64,000 nt of DNA from an uncultured Bradyrhizobium sp. (GCF_936928535.1 NZ_CAKZHY010000092.1:99029-163028); one strand, 5' to 3'. Shown: positions 47,002 through 56,483, numbered from the stretch's first letter. Notes: a model not told the origin generated them from the letters alone. Numbers and translations are program-made.

Positions 47002-47772
47002 TTACTTCAGCACCACCCACGCCGGCGCGTGATCGCTCGCCCCATCCTCGCCGCGAACCTTCTTGTCGACACCGGCCTTGGCCAGGCGTGAGACGAGGGC
47101 AGGGCTCAGCAACAGATGATCGAGCCTCAAGCCCGCATCGCGCGGCCAGCGGTTCCGCTTGTAATCCCAGAACGTGTAGATGCGCTCCTCACCGTGCAAA
47201 CAGCGGATCGCATCGCACCAGCCTTGTTCGACAAGCGAGGCGAAGGCCGCACGGCTCTTCGGCTGGATCAGTGCATCCTTGTCCCACGAGCGCGTCGGAT
47301 AGATGTCGATCTCCGTGGGCGCAACGTTGTAGTCGCCCGCGAGCACCACGGGCAGATCCTGCCTGATGAAGGTCTTGGCGTGGCGCTTCAGCCGCGCGAA
47401 CCAGTCGAGCTTGTAGTCGAATTTCGGCCCTGGCTGCGGATTGCCGTTCGGCAGGTAAATGGAGGTGATGATGACGCCGCGCACGGCAGCCTCGATGTAG
47501 CGCGCTTCATGGTCATCAGGCCGTCCCGGCAGGCGGTCGCGCGTCAGCACGGGCTCGGCATTGCGGGCGAGGATGGCGACGCCGTTCCAGGTCTTTTGTC
47601 CGCGCCAGACCGCGCCATAGCCGGCTTTTTCGATCGCTTCTGCCGGAAATTCGCCATCACTTGCCTTCAACTCCTGAAGCGCGACGACATCAGGCTTCGC
47701 CGCGCGCAACCATGCGAGCAGATTGGGCAGGCGGCGATTGATGTTGTTGATGTTGAATGTCGCAATCTTCAT
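47002..47772 (-). CDS. xth: Exodeoxyribonuclease III (AP endonuclease)
   Basis: A 256-residue exonuclease-endonuclease-phosphatase fold protein. Active-site pieces: N-terminal FNINNIN, metal ligand E in LQELKA, GDYNVAPTEIDIY, and C-terminal LRLDHLL and SDHAPAWV. Exonuclease III-type proteins cut at abasic sites and trim 3-prime ends. Minus strand, convergent with the GFA gene and 40 bases from the divergent Cys-rich gene. Confidence 0.88.
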   Translation of the reverse strand: MKIATFNINNINRRLPNLLAWLRAAKPDVVALQELKASDGEFPAEAIEKAGYGAVWRGQKTWNGVAILARNAEPVLTRDRLPGRPDDHEARYIEAAVRGVIITSIYLPNGNPQPGPKFDYKLDWFARLKRHAKTFIRQDLPVVLAGDYNVAPTEIDIYPTRSWDKDALIQPKSRAAFASLVEQGWCDAIRCLHGEERIYTFWDYKRNRWPRDAGLRLDHLLLSPALVSRLAKAGVDKKVRGEDGASDHAPAWVVLK

Positions 47773-47812
47773 GTAGAGCTACCGGCTCCTGCCGCCCCAT
47801 ACCGGAGATCCA

Positions 47813-48031
47813 ATGTCCAAATTGAGCTTTGCCGTTCTCGCCTTCGTCGTCGCGTTCTCCGGGGCCGCTTCGGCACAATCGGCCGATCCACGCGGTGCGT
47901 GCAAGGCGGATTACGACAAATTCTGCGCCGGCATTGCGCCCGGTGGCGGCAAGATCATCGCCTGCCTGAACGGCAAGCGCGACCAGCTCACCTCAACCTG
48001 CAAGGCGGCGCTGGACAGCCGGAAGAAGTAG
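47813..48031 (+). CDS. Small secreted Cys-rich-repeat protein
   Basis: A 72-residue precursor with a signal peptide (FAVLAFVVAFSGAASAQ). The mature 50 residues have four Cys arranged as in the short Cys_rich (GLG1-like) repeat: GACKADYDKFCAG ... KIIACLNGKRDQL ... STCKAAL. Probably periplasmic, disulfide-bonded. Function unknown. Confidence 0.7.
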   Translation: MSKLSFAVLAFVVAFSGAASAQSADPRGACKADYDKFCAGIAPGGGKIIACLNGKRDQLTSTCKAALDSRKK

Positions 48032-48043
48032 GCGGCGAGAAGT

Positions 48044-49327
48044 TCAGCTCGGCAGTGGCGGCGGAGCCGGCGGTTGCTCGAGCGGTGGCGGGGAGGGCGG
48101 CTGTTCGACTGCCTTGGCGGGCTCCGGCTTCACCAGCGGCTCGACCACGTTGCCGCCCTTGTAGACGCGGGCGTAGCGGTGGCCGAGGCTGGTCAGCACC
48201 TCATAGCCGATCGTGCCGAAATGATGCGCGAGCTCGTCGACGGTGAGGCCCTCGCCGAGCAGCGTCACCATATGGCCGCGGCGCGCCGCGTTCGGCGGCA
48301 GATCGGTGATATCGATCGCGATCAGGTCCATCGAGATGCGCCCCGCGACCGGGCAGCGCTTGCCCGCGACGATCACCTCGGCGCCGCGCGTGCCGTCATT
48401 GGAGCTGGCGGCACGGAAATAGCCGTCGGCATAGCCGACCGCGATGATCGCAAGCTTGGTCGGCCGCCGTGCGGACCAGGTGCCGCCATAGCCGACGGTC
48501 TCACCGCGCTCGATCGAGCGGGTCTGCACGATGCGGGCCTTGAGGTCGACCACCGGTTGCATCGGATTGTCGGCCTCCGGCGTCGGATTGACGCCGTAGA
48601 GCGCGGCGCCCGGCCGGACCAGGTCGAACTGGAACGGCGCGCCGAGGAAGATGCCTGAGGAGTTCGCGAGCGCAGCCGGCACGCCGGAGAATTCGCTGGC
48701 GATGCCGCGGAAGGCCGCGAGCTGTTTGGCGTTGATCTGGCTGTTGAGCTGCTCGGCGGAGACCAGATGGCTCATCACCAGCGTGATGCCGTGATCGCCG
48801 GCATTGATGCGGGGGATGATGGCCTGCGCCTCCGTCAGCGTCAGCCCGAGCCGGTTCATGCCGGTGTCGATATGGATTGCGGCCCCGCCGGACCAGCCGG
48901 TGCGGCGGCAGAACACGTCCCATTCGGCGAGTTCGTTGAGGTCACCGATGACAGGACGGCAGTTGATCTTGGCGTAGTGCTCGCCGGTGTTCTGGAAATA
49001 GCCGCCGAGCACGTAGACGGTGGCGTCGGGCACCGCGGCGCGGGCGGTGCGCGCCTCCTCGATGGTGGCGACGAAGAAGGTCTTGCAGCCGGCCTTGTTG
49101 AGCGCCTGCGCGACCTGCGCTGTGCCGCAGCCATAGGCGTCGGCCTTGATCACCGCCGAGCACTCGGCCGGCACGGCGGTCTTCTCCAGCTTGCGCCAGT
49201 TGGCGATGATGGCGTCGAGATCGACGGTGAGCACGCCGCCATAGGCAGCGAGCGCGGCAGCCTGGTTGGCTTCCGCGGAGAGAAGGCCGGATTGCGGGAT
49301 CATGTTCGGGTCGGACGCCATGGTCAT
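48044..49327 (-). CDS. alr: Alanine racemase
   Basis: A 427-residue PLP enzyme. K61 in VIKADAYGCG is the PLP lysine, and the second-domain Tyr is in VGYGGTW. It makes D-alanine for peptidoglycan. The last 30 residues form an added Pro/Glu-rich tail (EQPPSPPPLEQPPAPPP), longer than usual. The gene lies 43 bases downstream of dnaB on the same strand, matching the alphaproteobacterial dnaB-alr order. Confidence 0.92.
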   Translation of the reverse strand: MTMASDPNMIPQSGLLSAEANQAAALAAYGGVLTVDLDAIIANWRKLEKTAVPAECSAVIKADAYGCGTAQVAQALNKAGCKTFFVATIEEARTARAAVPDATVYVLGGYFQNTGEHYAKINCRPVIGDLNELAEWDVFCRRTGWSGGAAIHIDTGMNRLGLTLTEAQAIIPRINAGDHGITLVMSHLVSAEQLNSQINAKQLAAFRGIASEFSGVPAALANSSGIFLGAPFQFDLVRPGAALYGVNPTPEADNPMQPVVDLKARIVQTRSIERGETVGYGGTWSARRPTKLAIIAVGYADGYFRAASSNDGTRGAEVIVAGKRCPVAGRISMDLIAIDITDLPPNAARRGHMVTLLGEGLTVDELAHHFGTIGYEVLTSLGHRYARVYKGGNVVEPLVKPEPAKAVEQPPSPPPLEQPPAPPPLPS

Positions 49328-49370
49328 GGCGTCGTTTTACGCAAGAGGCAGGTCCGGTTCAACCCGGAGG

Positions 49371-50882
49371 CTAGTAGTCGCTGCCGCTGCGAGCTGGCAT
49401 CTGACTATCAGGCGCGAGGTCGCCGAACCGCGTGACCGAGGCTTCGAACGCCAGATCGACGGTACCGGTCGGGCCGTGGCGTTGCTTGCCGATGATGACC
49501 TCGGCTTTTCCGTGCGCAAGGCTCATGTCCAGCTGCCACTTCTCGTGTTCAGGCGTGCCCGGGCGGGGCTCCTTCATCGCGAGGTAATATTCCTCGCGAT
49601 ACACGAACAGCACGACGTCGGCGTCCTGTTCGATCGATCCGGATTCACGCAGGTCGGAGAGCTGCGGACGCTTGTCGTCCCGGGATTCGACTTGGCGTGA
49701 GAGCTGGGACAGCGCGATCACGGGAACGTTGAGCTCCTTGGCGAGCGCCTTCAGGCTGGTCGTGATCTCCGTGATTTCCTGCACGCGGCTGTCGTTGGCG
49801 CGCTTGCTGGAGCCCGAGAGCAGCTGAATGTAGTCGATCACCAGGAGATCGAGCCCCTTCTGCCGCTTCAGCCGGCGTGCGCGCGCCATCAATTGCGCGA
49901 TCGACAGGCCGCCAGTCGCGTCGACATAGAAGGGCAGCGATTGCAGCTCGATCGAGACCTCCCGGATCTTGTCGAAATCGGCTTCCGAGATGCCGCCGCG
50001 GCGGATGTGGGAGGAGGGAACACCGGTGCGCTCGGCCACGATACGCGTGGCGAGCTGGTCGGCCGACATTTCGCAGGAGAAGAAGCCGATCACGCCGCCA
50101 TTGGCGGCCTTCGTGGTGCCGTCGGCCTGGAGTTCCGGAACGTAGGCTCGTGCGACATTGTAGGCGATGTTGGTTGCCAGCGAGGTCTTGCCCATGCCGG
50201 GACGGCCTGCGACGATGATGAGGTCGGAGTGCTGCAGGCCGCCCATCTTGGTGTCGAGGTCGCGCATGCCGGTCGAGATGCCGGACAGCTTTCCGTCGCG
50301 CTGGAAGGCCTTGGCCGCGAGGTCGACCGCGACCGCGAGTGCCTGCGAGAATTTCTGGAAGCCGCCGTCATAGCGGCCGGACTCGGCGAGCTCGTAAAGC
50401 TTTCGCTCGGCGTCCTCGATCTGTGCCCGCGGCTGGAAGTCGACCGGGGCGTCATAGGCGACATTGACCATGTCTTCGCCGATGCCGATCAGGTCGCGGC
50501 GCAAGGACAGGTCGTAGACGGTACGCCCATAATCCTGGGCGTTGATGATGGTGGTCGCTTCGGCCGCGAGCCGCGCCAGATACTGACCGATGGTCATGCC
50601 GCCGACGTCGGTGTCGGCGGGCAGGAAGGTCTTCAGCGTGACGGGCGTGGCGATCTTGCCCATCCGGATCAGGCTGCCGGCGGTCTCGAAAATGGTCTGG
50701 TGCAGCGGCTCGAAGAAATGCTTCGACTCCAGGAAGTCAGAGACCCGGTAGAAGGCGTCGTTGTTGACCAGGATCGCGCCCAGAAGGCTCTGTTCCGCCT
50801 CGATATTGTGCGGCGCGCTTCGGTAGGCGGGCGTTCCGGGCTCGGGCGCGAGTTTGAGGACGTTCGAATCAGTCAGGGCCAT
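49371..50882 (-). CDS. dnaB: Replicative DNA helicase
   Basis: A 503-residue DnaB: N-terminal domain (PHNIEAEQSLLGAILVNND), and the RecA-like core with Walker A AGRPGMGKTS, helicase motif Walker B LLVIDYIQLLS, and ALSQLSRQVE. It unwinds the chromosome at the replication fork. Between rplI and alr in the conserved order, though rplI is separated from it here by other genes. Confidence 0.95.
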   Translation of the reverse strand: MALTDSNVLKLAPEPGTPAYRSAPHNIEAEQSLLGAILVNNDAFYRVSDFLESKHFFEPLHQTIFETAGSLIRMGKIATPVTLKTFLPADTDVGGMTIGQYLARLAAEATTIINAQDYGRTVYDLSLRRDLIGIGEDMVNVAYDAPVDFQPRAQIEDAERKLYELAESGRYDGGFQKFSQALAVAVDLAAKAFQRDGKLSGISTGMRDLDTKMGGLQHSDLIIVAGRPGMGKTSLATNIAYNVARAYVPELQADGTTKAANGGVIGFFSCEMSADQLATRIVAERTGVPSSHIRRGGISEADFDKIREVSIELQSLPFYVDATGGLSIAQLMARARRLKRQKGLDLLVIDYIQLLSGSSKRANDSRVQEITEITTSLKALAKELNVPVIALSQLSRQVESRDDKRPQLSDLRESGSIEQDADVVLFVYREEYYLAMKEPRPGTPEHEKWQLDMSLAHGKAEVIIGKQRHGPTGTVDLAFEASVTRFGDLAPDSQMPARSGSDY

Positions 50883-51171
50883 GGTCGACCGATAGCAATT
50901 TTCTGCGGCGGATGCGGGGCCGGGATAAAGCGCCGCCGCAAGCCAAAGCGGAAGCTAAAACTTCGTCACTATCAACCGATCTTAAAAGCGGTGGATGATT
51001 GGCGGCCACGGCAGTCGCCGCGCTTGACGGAATTTCACGGAACTCAACGCCGGACCGGAACTGGCTGCGACCGTGCCACGGAAAAATCCGGATAGGGTGA
51101 ACCTAATGAATCCCGCCGCAGACCTATTTGCAGGTGCGCGAAACGCTGCGCTGGCGTTTTCGGTGCGGGAA

Positions 51172-51291
51172 TCAGACCAGCAGGAGATAAACCAGCGCAA
51201 CCAGGGCCGCGCCCACGCCGGTCGCGATCAGCGCGTAGTCGGTGCGGAGGTCATCCTGGACGTCGAATGAGGTTTGGGTCTGCTTTCTCAT
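51172..51291 (-). CDS. Possible small membrane protein (39 aa)
   Basis: A 39-codon minus-strand frame: polar MRKQTQTSFDVQDDLRTDYA, then a hydrophobic ALIATGVGAALVALVYLLLV tail, typical tail-anchored microprotein. ATG at 51291, stop at 51172. No strong ribosome-binding site is visible. No antisense or other gene occupies the site. Unknown function. Confidence 0.45.
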   Translation of the reverse strand: MRKQTQTSFDVQDDLRTDYALIATGVGAALVALVYLLLV

Positions 51292-51430
51292 GACGACGGT
51301 CTAGGCCAGGTCCGACCTTGGGAATGTGAAGCAGATCACATCTCCCCGGATTCTTTCGGGGGTAGGAGAGGAACAGGCGGGCGGGCCGGGGATTATCTCG
51401 AACCCGCTCAATAGGGAGGCGAGGCAAGCG

Positions 51431-51637
51431 ATGCGGCCGGAACGGCAGCACCATATCTGGCGAAGCGAGGCAGGCAGCCGGCGGTGGCTGTCCGGGTTGG
51501 TTGCCGCCATGCAGCACGCCGAGCGGCCCGACGTCAGGCGCCAGCCGGTCGCACCCGAGATCATCGTCGAACTGCGCGCGCAATTGGCGTTGGCAGCGTC
51601 TTACCGCTCTTGCCAGATATCGACCCTGCGTCACTAG
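51431..51637 (+). CDS. Doubtful short reading frame
   Basis: A 68-codon frame from ATG 51431 (MRPERQHHIWRSEAGSRRWL) with a basic, amphipathic character, ending just 3 bases before the convergent methyltransferase gene's end. An AGGCAAG precedes the ATG. There is no homology or hydrophobic feature, and a competing minus-strand reading exists, so it may be non-coding. Confidence 0.3.
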   Translation: MRPERQHHIWRSEAGSRRWLSGLVAAMQHAERPDVRRQPVAPEIIVELRAQLALAASYRSCQISTLRH

Positions 51638-51640
51638 AAC

Positions 51641-52891
51641 CTATTCACCAGCGAGCTTCAGCTTCGGCTCGGCGCCGCTCTCGCGGGCGCGCAGCCGGGC
51701 TTCGTCGTGCGCGATATAGTCGCGGGTCATCGGCACCACGCCCTGGCGCTTGGTGAGCTGGATCTGGAAGTTCATCATGCCTTGCTTGCGGAACGTCATC
51801 TCGCAGGCGGCGAGATAAAATTCCCACATCAGCGCGAAGCGCTCGTCGTAGAGCTGCACGGCCTCCTCGCGCCGCGCCATGAAGCGCTCCCGCCAGGCCT
51901 TCAGCGTCTCGGCGTAATGCAGCCTCAGGATCTCGATGTCGCAGACCAACAGCCCGGCGTTCTCGATCGCGGGCAACACCTCCGAAAGTGACGGGATGTA
52001 ACCGCCGGGGAAGATGTATTTGGCGATCCAGGGATTGGTCGAATCCGGTCCCTGCGAGCGGCCGATCGAGTGCAGCAACATGACACCGTCATCGCTGAGC
52101 AGCTCGGCACAGCGCTGGAAATAAGTATCGTAGAACCCGGCTCCGACATGCTCGAACATGCCGACCGACACGATCCGGTCGAATGGCCCCTCGATGTCGC
52201 GATAATCCTGCAGCAGGAAGCGCGCTCGTTGGGTCAGCCCCTTTTCGGCGGCACGTGCACTCGCAACCTGCAACTGCTCCGTCGACAGCGTCACGCCGGT
52301 GACATCGGCGCCTGCGATCTCGGCGAGATAGAGGCCGAGCCCGCCCCATCCCGATCCGATGTCGAGCATGCGCTGGCCGGGCTTGACCTGCAGCTTTGCG
52401 GTGATGTGGCGTTTCTTGGCGAGTTGCGCGTCGTCGAGCGTGGTGTCAGGCGTCTCGAAATAGGCGCAGCTATATTGCTTGTCCGCGTCGAGGAAGAGCG
52501 AATAGAGCCGCGCGTCGAGATCGTAGTGATGGGCGACATTGCTGCGCGAGCGCGCCCGGGGGTTGAACTGTCTCAAGTGTCGGACGAGATAGCGCAAATG
52601 CCACCAGGGTTTTGCCCAGCGCGGCAACAGGTCGGCTTGATCGAGCAGGATCGCGAGGACATCGGCGATGTTGCCCTGCTCGACGACGAATTCGCCGTTC
52701 ATATAGGCCTCGCCAAGCCCGAGCTCGGGATTGACGAGGATCTTTCGCTCTGCGTCTGCAGTAACGAAGCGCACGGCGATCGGCTCGCCCGACCCGTTGC
52801 CGGCAGTGAATTTCGATCCTGTTGCCGTGGTCACGGTCATCGACCCGCGGCGAATGAATTGAGACAGGAATTTCCGCAACAATCGGTCCAT
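51641..52891 (-). CDS. Cyclopropane-fatty-acyl-phospholipid synthase-like methyltransferase
   Basis: A 416-residue SAM methyltransferase of the CFA synthase family: N-terminal lipid-facing domain, motif I MLDIGSGWGGLGLYLAE, then the catalytic E/H-type site in SVGMFEHVG and ending in CEMTFRKQGM. It modifies unsaturated membrane phospholipids or makes a related product. ATG 52891 is chosen behind GAGGAAGG; the longer frame to 52948 lacks it. Minus strand, divergent from the cytochrome-like gene. Confidence 0.85.
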   Translation of the reverse strand: MDRLLRKFLSQFIRRGSMTVTTATGSKFTAGNGSGEPIAVRFVTADAERKILVNPELGLGEAYMNGEFVVEQGNIADVLAILLDQADLLPRWAKPWWHLRYLVRHLRQFNPRARSRSNVAHHYDLDARLYSLFLDADKQYSCAYFETPDTTLDDAQLAKKRHITAKLQVKPGQRMLDIGSGWGGLGLYLAEIAGADVTGVTLSTEQLQVASARAAEKGLTQRARFLLQDYRDIEGPFDRIVSVGMFEHVGAGFYDTYFQRCAELLSDDGVMLLHSIGRSQGPDSTNPWIAKYIFPGGYIPSLSEVLPAIENAGLLVCDIEILRLHYAETLKAWRERFMARREEAVQLYDERFALMWEFYLAACEMTFRKQGMMNFQIQLTKRQGVVPMTRDYIAHDEARLRARESGAEPKLKLAGE

Positions 52892-53172
52892 CCACACCTT
52901 CCTCTCGAGCGAACCCGAAGGGATGTGACTAACCCGGCCTGTGTTCATCTGACGCCCAGGGCCCGCTCGGGTTCCTATGCGTTTGCATCTAAATCTGGGG
53001 AGGGCGTCCGAGCCCTGCTATTGCGTTGTGTTCACGGCAGATATTCCCGAGGCGCTTAATCACATCCTTGCGCCTGGAGCCTGCTTCCATTCGCAGCGCA
53101 ATCGGCTAAAAGGTGACCGCCGCCGCGCTGGATGCCGGCCGCATCTGTCGGATTTCAATGGAGATGATGGGA

Positions 53173-54192
53173 ATGTCGAGCCGAGCGCTCAGCCTCGCCA
53201 CGGTGCTGTTTCTGATCGGCTTCGGCGCCTCCGATGCCGTTCTGGCGCAGGCGACGAACCTCGAGGCCGGCAAGGCCCCATCCCAGATCTTCGCGCAGAC
53301 TTGCAATGCCTGCCACAAGAGCCCACGGGGGCTGTTGAAGACCGTCGCGCCCGGTTCGCTGCCAGGCTTCCTGCGCCAGCACTACACCACGAGCCCCGAC
53401 ATGGCCGGCGTGCTCGCCTCCTACCTCGTCTCCAACGGTGCCGCCGACACCCGCTATCAGTCCAAGGACGGGAAAGACGGCAGGGACGGCAAGGAGAAGA
53501 AGGACGGCGCCAAGGAGAAGGACGCCAACACGAATCCTGGACAGTCGCCTGGGCATCAGGGCCGCCGCCAGCGACAGGAAGCTGCCAAGCCCGAGGGCGA
53601 AGGCGCCGCGACGGCGGCGCCCGAGGGACGTCAGAAGCGCGCAGCGCGGCCGAGCGAGGAGGGCGCCAAAGAGGGTGCAAAGCCCGAGGCGACCACCGAA
53701 CAGCCGCCGATGGGCCGCAAGGGCAAGCGGCTGAGCAAGCGCGCCAAGCCGGAGAGCGAAGACGCCGGCGCGCTTAAGGTTGAGCCCAAGGTTGACTCCA
53801 AGATCGAGCCCAAGACCGAGCCTAAGACCGAGCCCAAGATTGAGCCGAAGAGCGAGAGCGCGAAGGTCGATTCCGAGTCCAAGCCCGACAGCGCGAAGCC
53901 GGCCGAGGCCAAGCCCGAGAGCGCCAAGGTCGAGCCGAGCACCAGCGAGACACCGGCTTTGCGCCCTGATCCGGTACCGCAGGTGACACCGGCTGCGCCG
54001 GCCGCCGCCAAGCCGGCCGAACCGGCTGCGCCGAAGCCTGCGGAAGCTGCCGTTTCGAAACCGGCCGAGCCCGCGCCCAGCGCCGAGCCGGCAGCCAAGC
54101 CGGCAGAACCGGCGCCGTCGGCGCCTACTGCTGCTCCATCGCCCGCACCGGCCGAATCCTCCGGCCCGCCGGCGCCGCCGATCTCGCGCTAA
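53173..54192 (+). CDS. Cytochrome c-like protein with long Lys/Pro/Glu/Ala tail
   Basis: A roughly 339-residue exported protein. Signal peptide (LATVLFLIGFGASDAVLAQ), then a single c-type haem motif C-N-A-C-H within IFAQTCNACHKSPRGLLK (about 45-50), and about 40 residues of folded domain. The remaining 230 residues are low complexity: Lys/Glu/Asp-rich, then KxEPKxE and KPAEPAP repeats. Start ambiguity among in-frame ATGs at 53158, 53164, 53167 and 53173; I used 53173, behind GGAG. Periplasmic, haem attached through the Ccm system, by inference. Confidence 0.6.
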   Translation: MSSRALSLATVLFLIGFGASDAVLAQATNLEAGKAPSQIFAQTCNACHKSPRGLLKTVAPGSLPGFLRQHYTTSPDMAGVLASYLVSNGAADTRYQSKDGKDGRDGKEKKDGAKEKDANTNPGQSPGHQGRRQRQEAAKPEGEGAATAAPEGRQKRAARPSEEGAKEGAKPEATTEQPPMGRKGKRLSKRAKPESEDAGALKVEPKVDSKIEPKTEPKTEPKIEPKSESAKVDSESKPDSAKPAEAKPESAKVEPSTSETPALRPDPVPQVTPAAPAAAKPAEPAAPKPAEAAVSKPAEPAPSAEPAAKPAEPAPSAPTAAPSPAPAESSGPPAPPISR

Positions 54193-54333
54193 GCAGCACA
54201 TCCCATCGATCCCGAAGGCCGCGTCCCGCGCGGCCTTCGTCGTCTTGACTGCGCGGCGGCGTCGAGAAGCACACCGCGACCGCGCTCGCCGCGATCGCGA
54301 TGCTGAGCGAAGATTGTTGGTACAAAAACGAAA

Positions 54334-54360
54334 AGCCCGGCCGCCTGAGGCAGCCGGGCT
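54334..54360 (-). terminator. Rho-independent-like terminator of the rplI transcript
   Basis: On the minus strand AGCCCGGC ... GCCGGGCT forms an 8-base stem with an 11-base loop, followed by TTTTCGTTTTTG. This T-rich end after the rplI stop (54485) fits transcription termination of the rpsF-rpsR-DUF2232-rplI unit. Confidence 0.7.
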
Positions 54361-54373
54361 GATTTATACGGCC

Positions 54374-54473
54374 GTCATCCCGGGGCTCGCGAAGCGAGAA
54401 CCCGGAATCTCGAGATTCCCGGGTGCGCAATTGCGCACCTGAGGTTCGGCCCATCGGACCATCCCGGGATGAC
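54374..54473. repeat. 100-base palindromic interspersed element
   Basis: Ends GTCATCCCGG and CCGGGATGAC are inverted; internal stems include GCTCGCGAAGCGAG, CCCGGAATCTCGAGATTCCCGGG and GTGCGCAATTGCGCAC. This is the type of mosaic palindrome repeated many times in Bradyrhizobium chromosomes, as I recall. It lies between rplI and its terminator, so it would fold in the 3-prime untranslated RNA. Confidence 0.6.
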
Positions 54474-54484
54474 GACCTATGGCC

Positions 54485-55084
54485 TTACTTCTCTTCCTCA
54501 GCTGGGGCCGGAGCGACCTCGTCGTGCTGGGCTTCCGGATCGAAGAACTCGCCGGCGGCGGCGATCGCCTCGGCTGCCGCGTCGCGGTCCTCGTTGCGGG
54601 TGGAGATGTCCTCGCCGCGGTTGATGCGCTCGGCCTCGTCCTGGCTGCGCGCGACGGTCACGGTGACCTCGACCTCGACCTCGGGGTGAATCGCAACGGT
54701 GATCGAGTGCTTGCCGATGGTCTTGATCGGCGCATCGAGCTGCACCTGCGGACGGGACAGCGAAACGCCATCAGCCTCGAACGCCATCACGACGTCACGC
54801 ACGGTGACCGAGCCGAACAGCTGGCCGGCTTCCGACGCCTGACGGATCACGATGATGTTCTTGCCTTCGATCTTCTCGGCGACCTTGGCGGCTTCGCCCT
54901 TCGAGGCGAGGTTGCGCGCTTCGAGATCGGCCTTCATGCCGTCGTACTTGGCCTTGTTGTCGGCAGTGGCGCGCAGCGCCTTGCCGCGCTTGAGCAGGAA
55001 ATTGCGGGCATAGCCGTCGCGAACCTTCACGACTTCGCCCATCTGGCCGAGCTTGCTCACGCGTTCCAGCAAAATGACTTCCAT
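54485..55084 (-). CDS. rplI: 50S ribosomal protein L9
   Basis: A 199-residue L9 opening [21 protein letters not shown], with [16 protein letters not shown] and the long linker helix; a C-terminal extension of about 45 residues rich in Glu/Ala ([18 protein letters not shown]) is the usual rhizobial form. It binds 23S rRNA at the L1 stalk base. It follows the DUF2232 gene by 48 bases. Confidence 0.95.
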   Translation of the reverse strand: MEVILLERVSKLGQMGEVVKVRDGYARNFLLKRGKALRATADNKAKYDGMKADLEARNLASKGEAAKVAEKIEGKNIIVIRQASEAGQLFGSVTVRDVVMAFEADGVSLSRPQVQLDAPIKTIGKHSITVAIHPEVEVEVTVTVARSQDEAERINRGEDISTRNEDRDAAAEAIAAAGEFFDPEAQHDEVAPAPAEEEK

Positions 55085-55132
55085 ATTCGTTCTCCTTTGA
55101 AGTGCTCTGGGTTTTCAGGTTTCGGGTTGAAC

Positions 55133-56110
55133 TCAAGAGGTCGGCAATGGGGGCGGTTGATGGCTGCGCAGGAAACGCTGGCGGAAGCCGAACACGGCAT
55201 CCGCAAGCCCGAGGATCACCATCGCGATCACAGGCCAGCCGAACACGACGACGACGGCATAGGTTGAACCGAGCCAGAAGGTCCGGCTCTTCAGCGCGAG
55301 TGTCAGCGTATGCAGCACGGCGAAGCCGGTCAGCGCGTAGGCAATCATCAATGCCGCCGTGGTGATCTGCGCGACGATCGCGACCAGGCCGCCGGTGAAG
55401 CAGAAGGCGAGCGCGATGCAGAGCACCGCGAGCGTCATCGCCGGCAATTCGGCCGTCTTCAGATCCGGCCAGGAGCGGCGCAGCCGGCCCGATGTCGCCG
55501 TCACCTTGGCGCTGAGCCACAGGTTGAGGGTGAGCGTCATCATCGAGACGATGGCGGCGGCAGCCGGCGCGATGCGGACCAGTGCGTCGATGAACTGGTC
55601 GGCCTCGCTTGTAGCCTGCGGATCGGTGGCGCGGAGGATGCGCGTCAAGCCACGGTGCAGCGTGCCGGTAATGCTGTCAGCATCGGTGCCGAGCGTGAGA
55701 AGGGCGGCGATCGTGGTCAGCGCGGCGAAGCCCGCAATCCACAACAGGATGCGGCCGACCGGATACCATTCGATCTCGGGTTCGGCAGGCGCGGCGATGG
55801 CCGCGGCAGCTGTCACGCTCGCCACGTGCCGACCGAGCAGGACAAGATGGCCCAGCCACCAGGCCGGCAATGCGACGGTGACGGCAAAGGCAAGGCAATA
55901 GGGTAGGCCAAAGATGGCGCCGAGGCCGACAGCGGCGGCGATCCCGCCGAGGCTCGCGTAGAGCGGCCCCCAGCCGATCGCGGCGACCATCAGCGGCAGC
56001 GGCGCGAGATAGAACAGGACGAGCGAGATCAGCGCGCCCGAAACGATCGACGCGAACATCAGGGCCGACGCAGCGCCGGCGATCAGGGCTATCAGTCCAA
56101 ATACGATCAT
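55133..56110 (-). CDS. DUF2232 membrane protein
   Basis: A 325-residue integral membrane protein with about eight hydrophobic helices, the family that sits between rpsR and rplI in alphaproteobacteria. The ATG at 56110 (MIVFGLIALIAGAASALMF) is behind GGAGCGGGACAG; the in-frame upstream start at 56155 adds 15 unlikely residues. Function unknown; linkage to the ribosomal genes is the main evidence. Confidence 0.8.
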   Translation of the reverse strand: MIVFGLIALIAGAASALMFASIVSGALISLVLFYLAPLPLMVAAIGWGPLYASLGGIAAAVGLGAIFGLPYCLAFAVTVALPAWWLGHLVLLGRHVASVTAAAAIAAPAEPEIEWYPVGRILLWIAGFAALTTIAALLTLGTDADSITGTLHRGLTRILRATDPQATSEADQFIDALVRIAPAAAAIVSMMTLTLNLWLSAKVTATSGRLRRSWPDLKTAELPAMTLAVLCIALAFCFTGGLVAIVAQITTAALMIAYALTGFAVLHTLTLALKSRTFWLGSTYAVVVVFGWPVIAMVILGLADAVFGFRQRFLRSHQPPPLPTS

Positions 56111-56238
56111 CAGCTGTCCCGCTCCCTTCGAGCGGTTAGAGGCGTTTCGCCCCAACCATCGGCGACCGGACGACCCGGAAGCCTTATGAAATCCAGAGAG
56201 TGCGGCCGGCGGCGCGATCGCCGCCGGCCGGATTCGTC

Positions 56239-56478
56239 TTAGCGAATGACGTAGGGCAGCAGGCCCAGGAAGCGCGCGCGCTTGATGGCGCGGGCGAGCT
56301 CACGCTGCTTCTTCGCGGACACCGCGGTGATGCGGCTCGGCACGATCTTGCCGCGCTCGGAGACGTAACGCATCAACAGCTTGGAGTCCTTGTAGTCGAT
56401 CTTCGGCGCATTGGCTCCCGTGAACGGGCAGCTCTTGCGGCGACGGAAAAACGGGCGGCGTGCACCAGCTTCAGCCAT
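56239..56478 (-). CDS. rpsR: 30S ribosomal protein S18
   Basis: A 79-residue S18 with the FRRRKSCPF start and the [20 protein letters not shown] core, then [20 protein letters not shown]. It pairs with S6 on the 30S platform. Starts 5 bases after the rpsF stop. Confidence 0.95.
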   Translation of the reverse strand: MAEAGARRPFFRRRKSCPFTGANAPKIDYKDSKLLMRYVSERGKIVPSRITAVSAKKQRELARAIKRARFLGLLPYVIR

Positions 56479-56483
56479 TGTTC

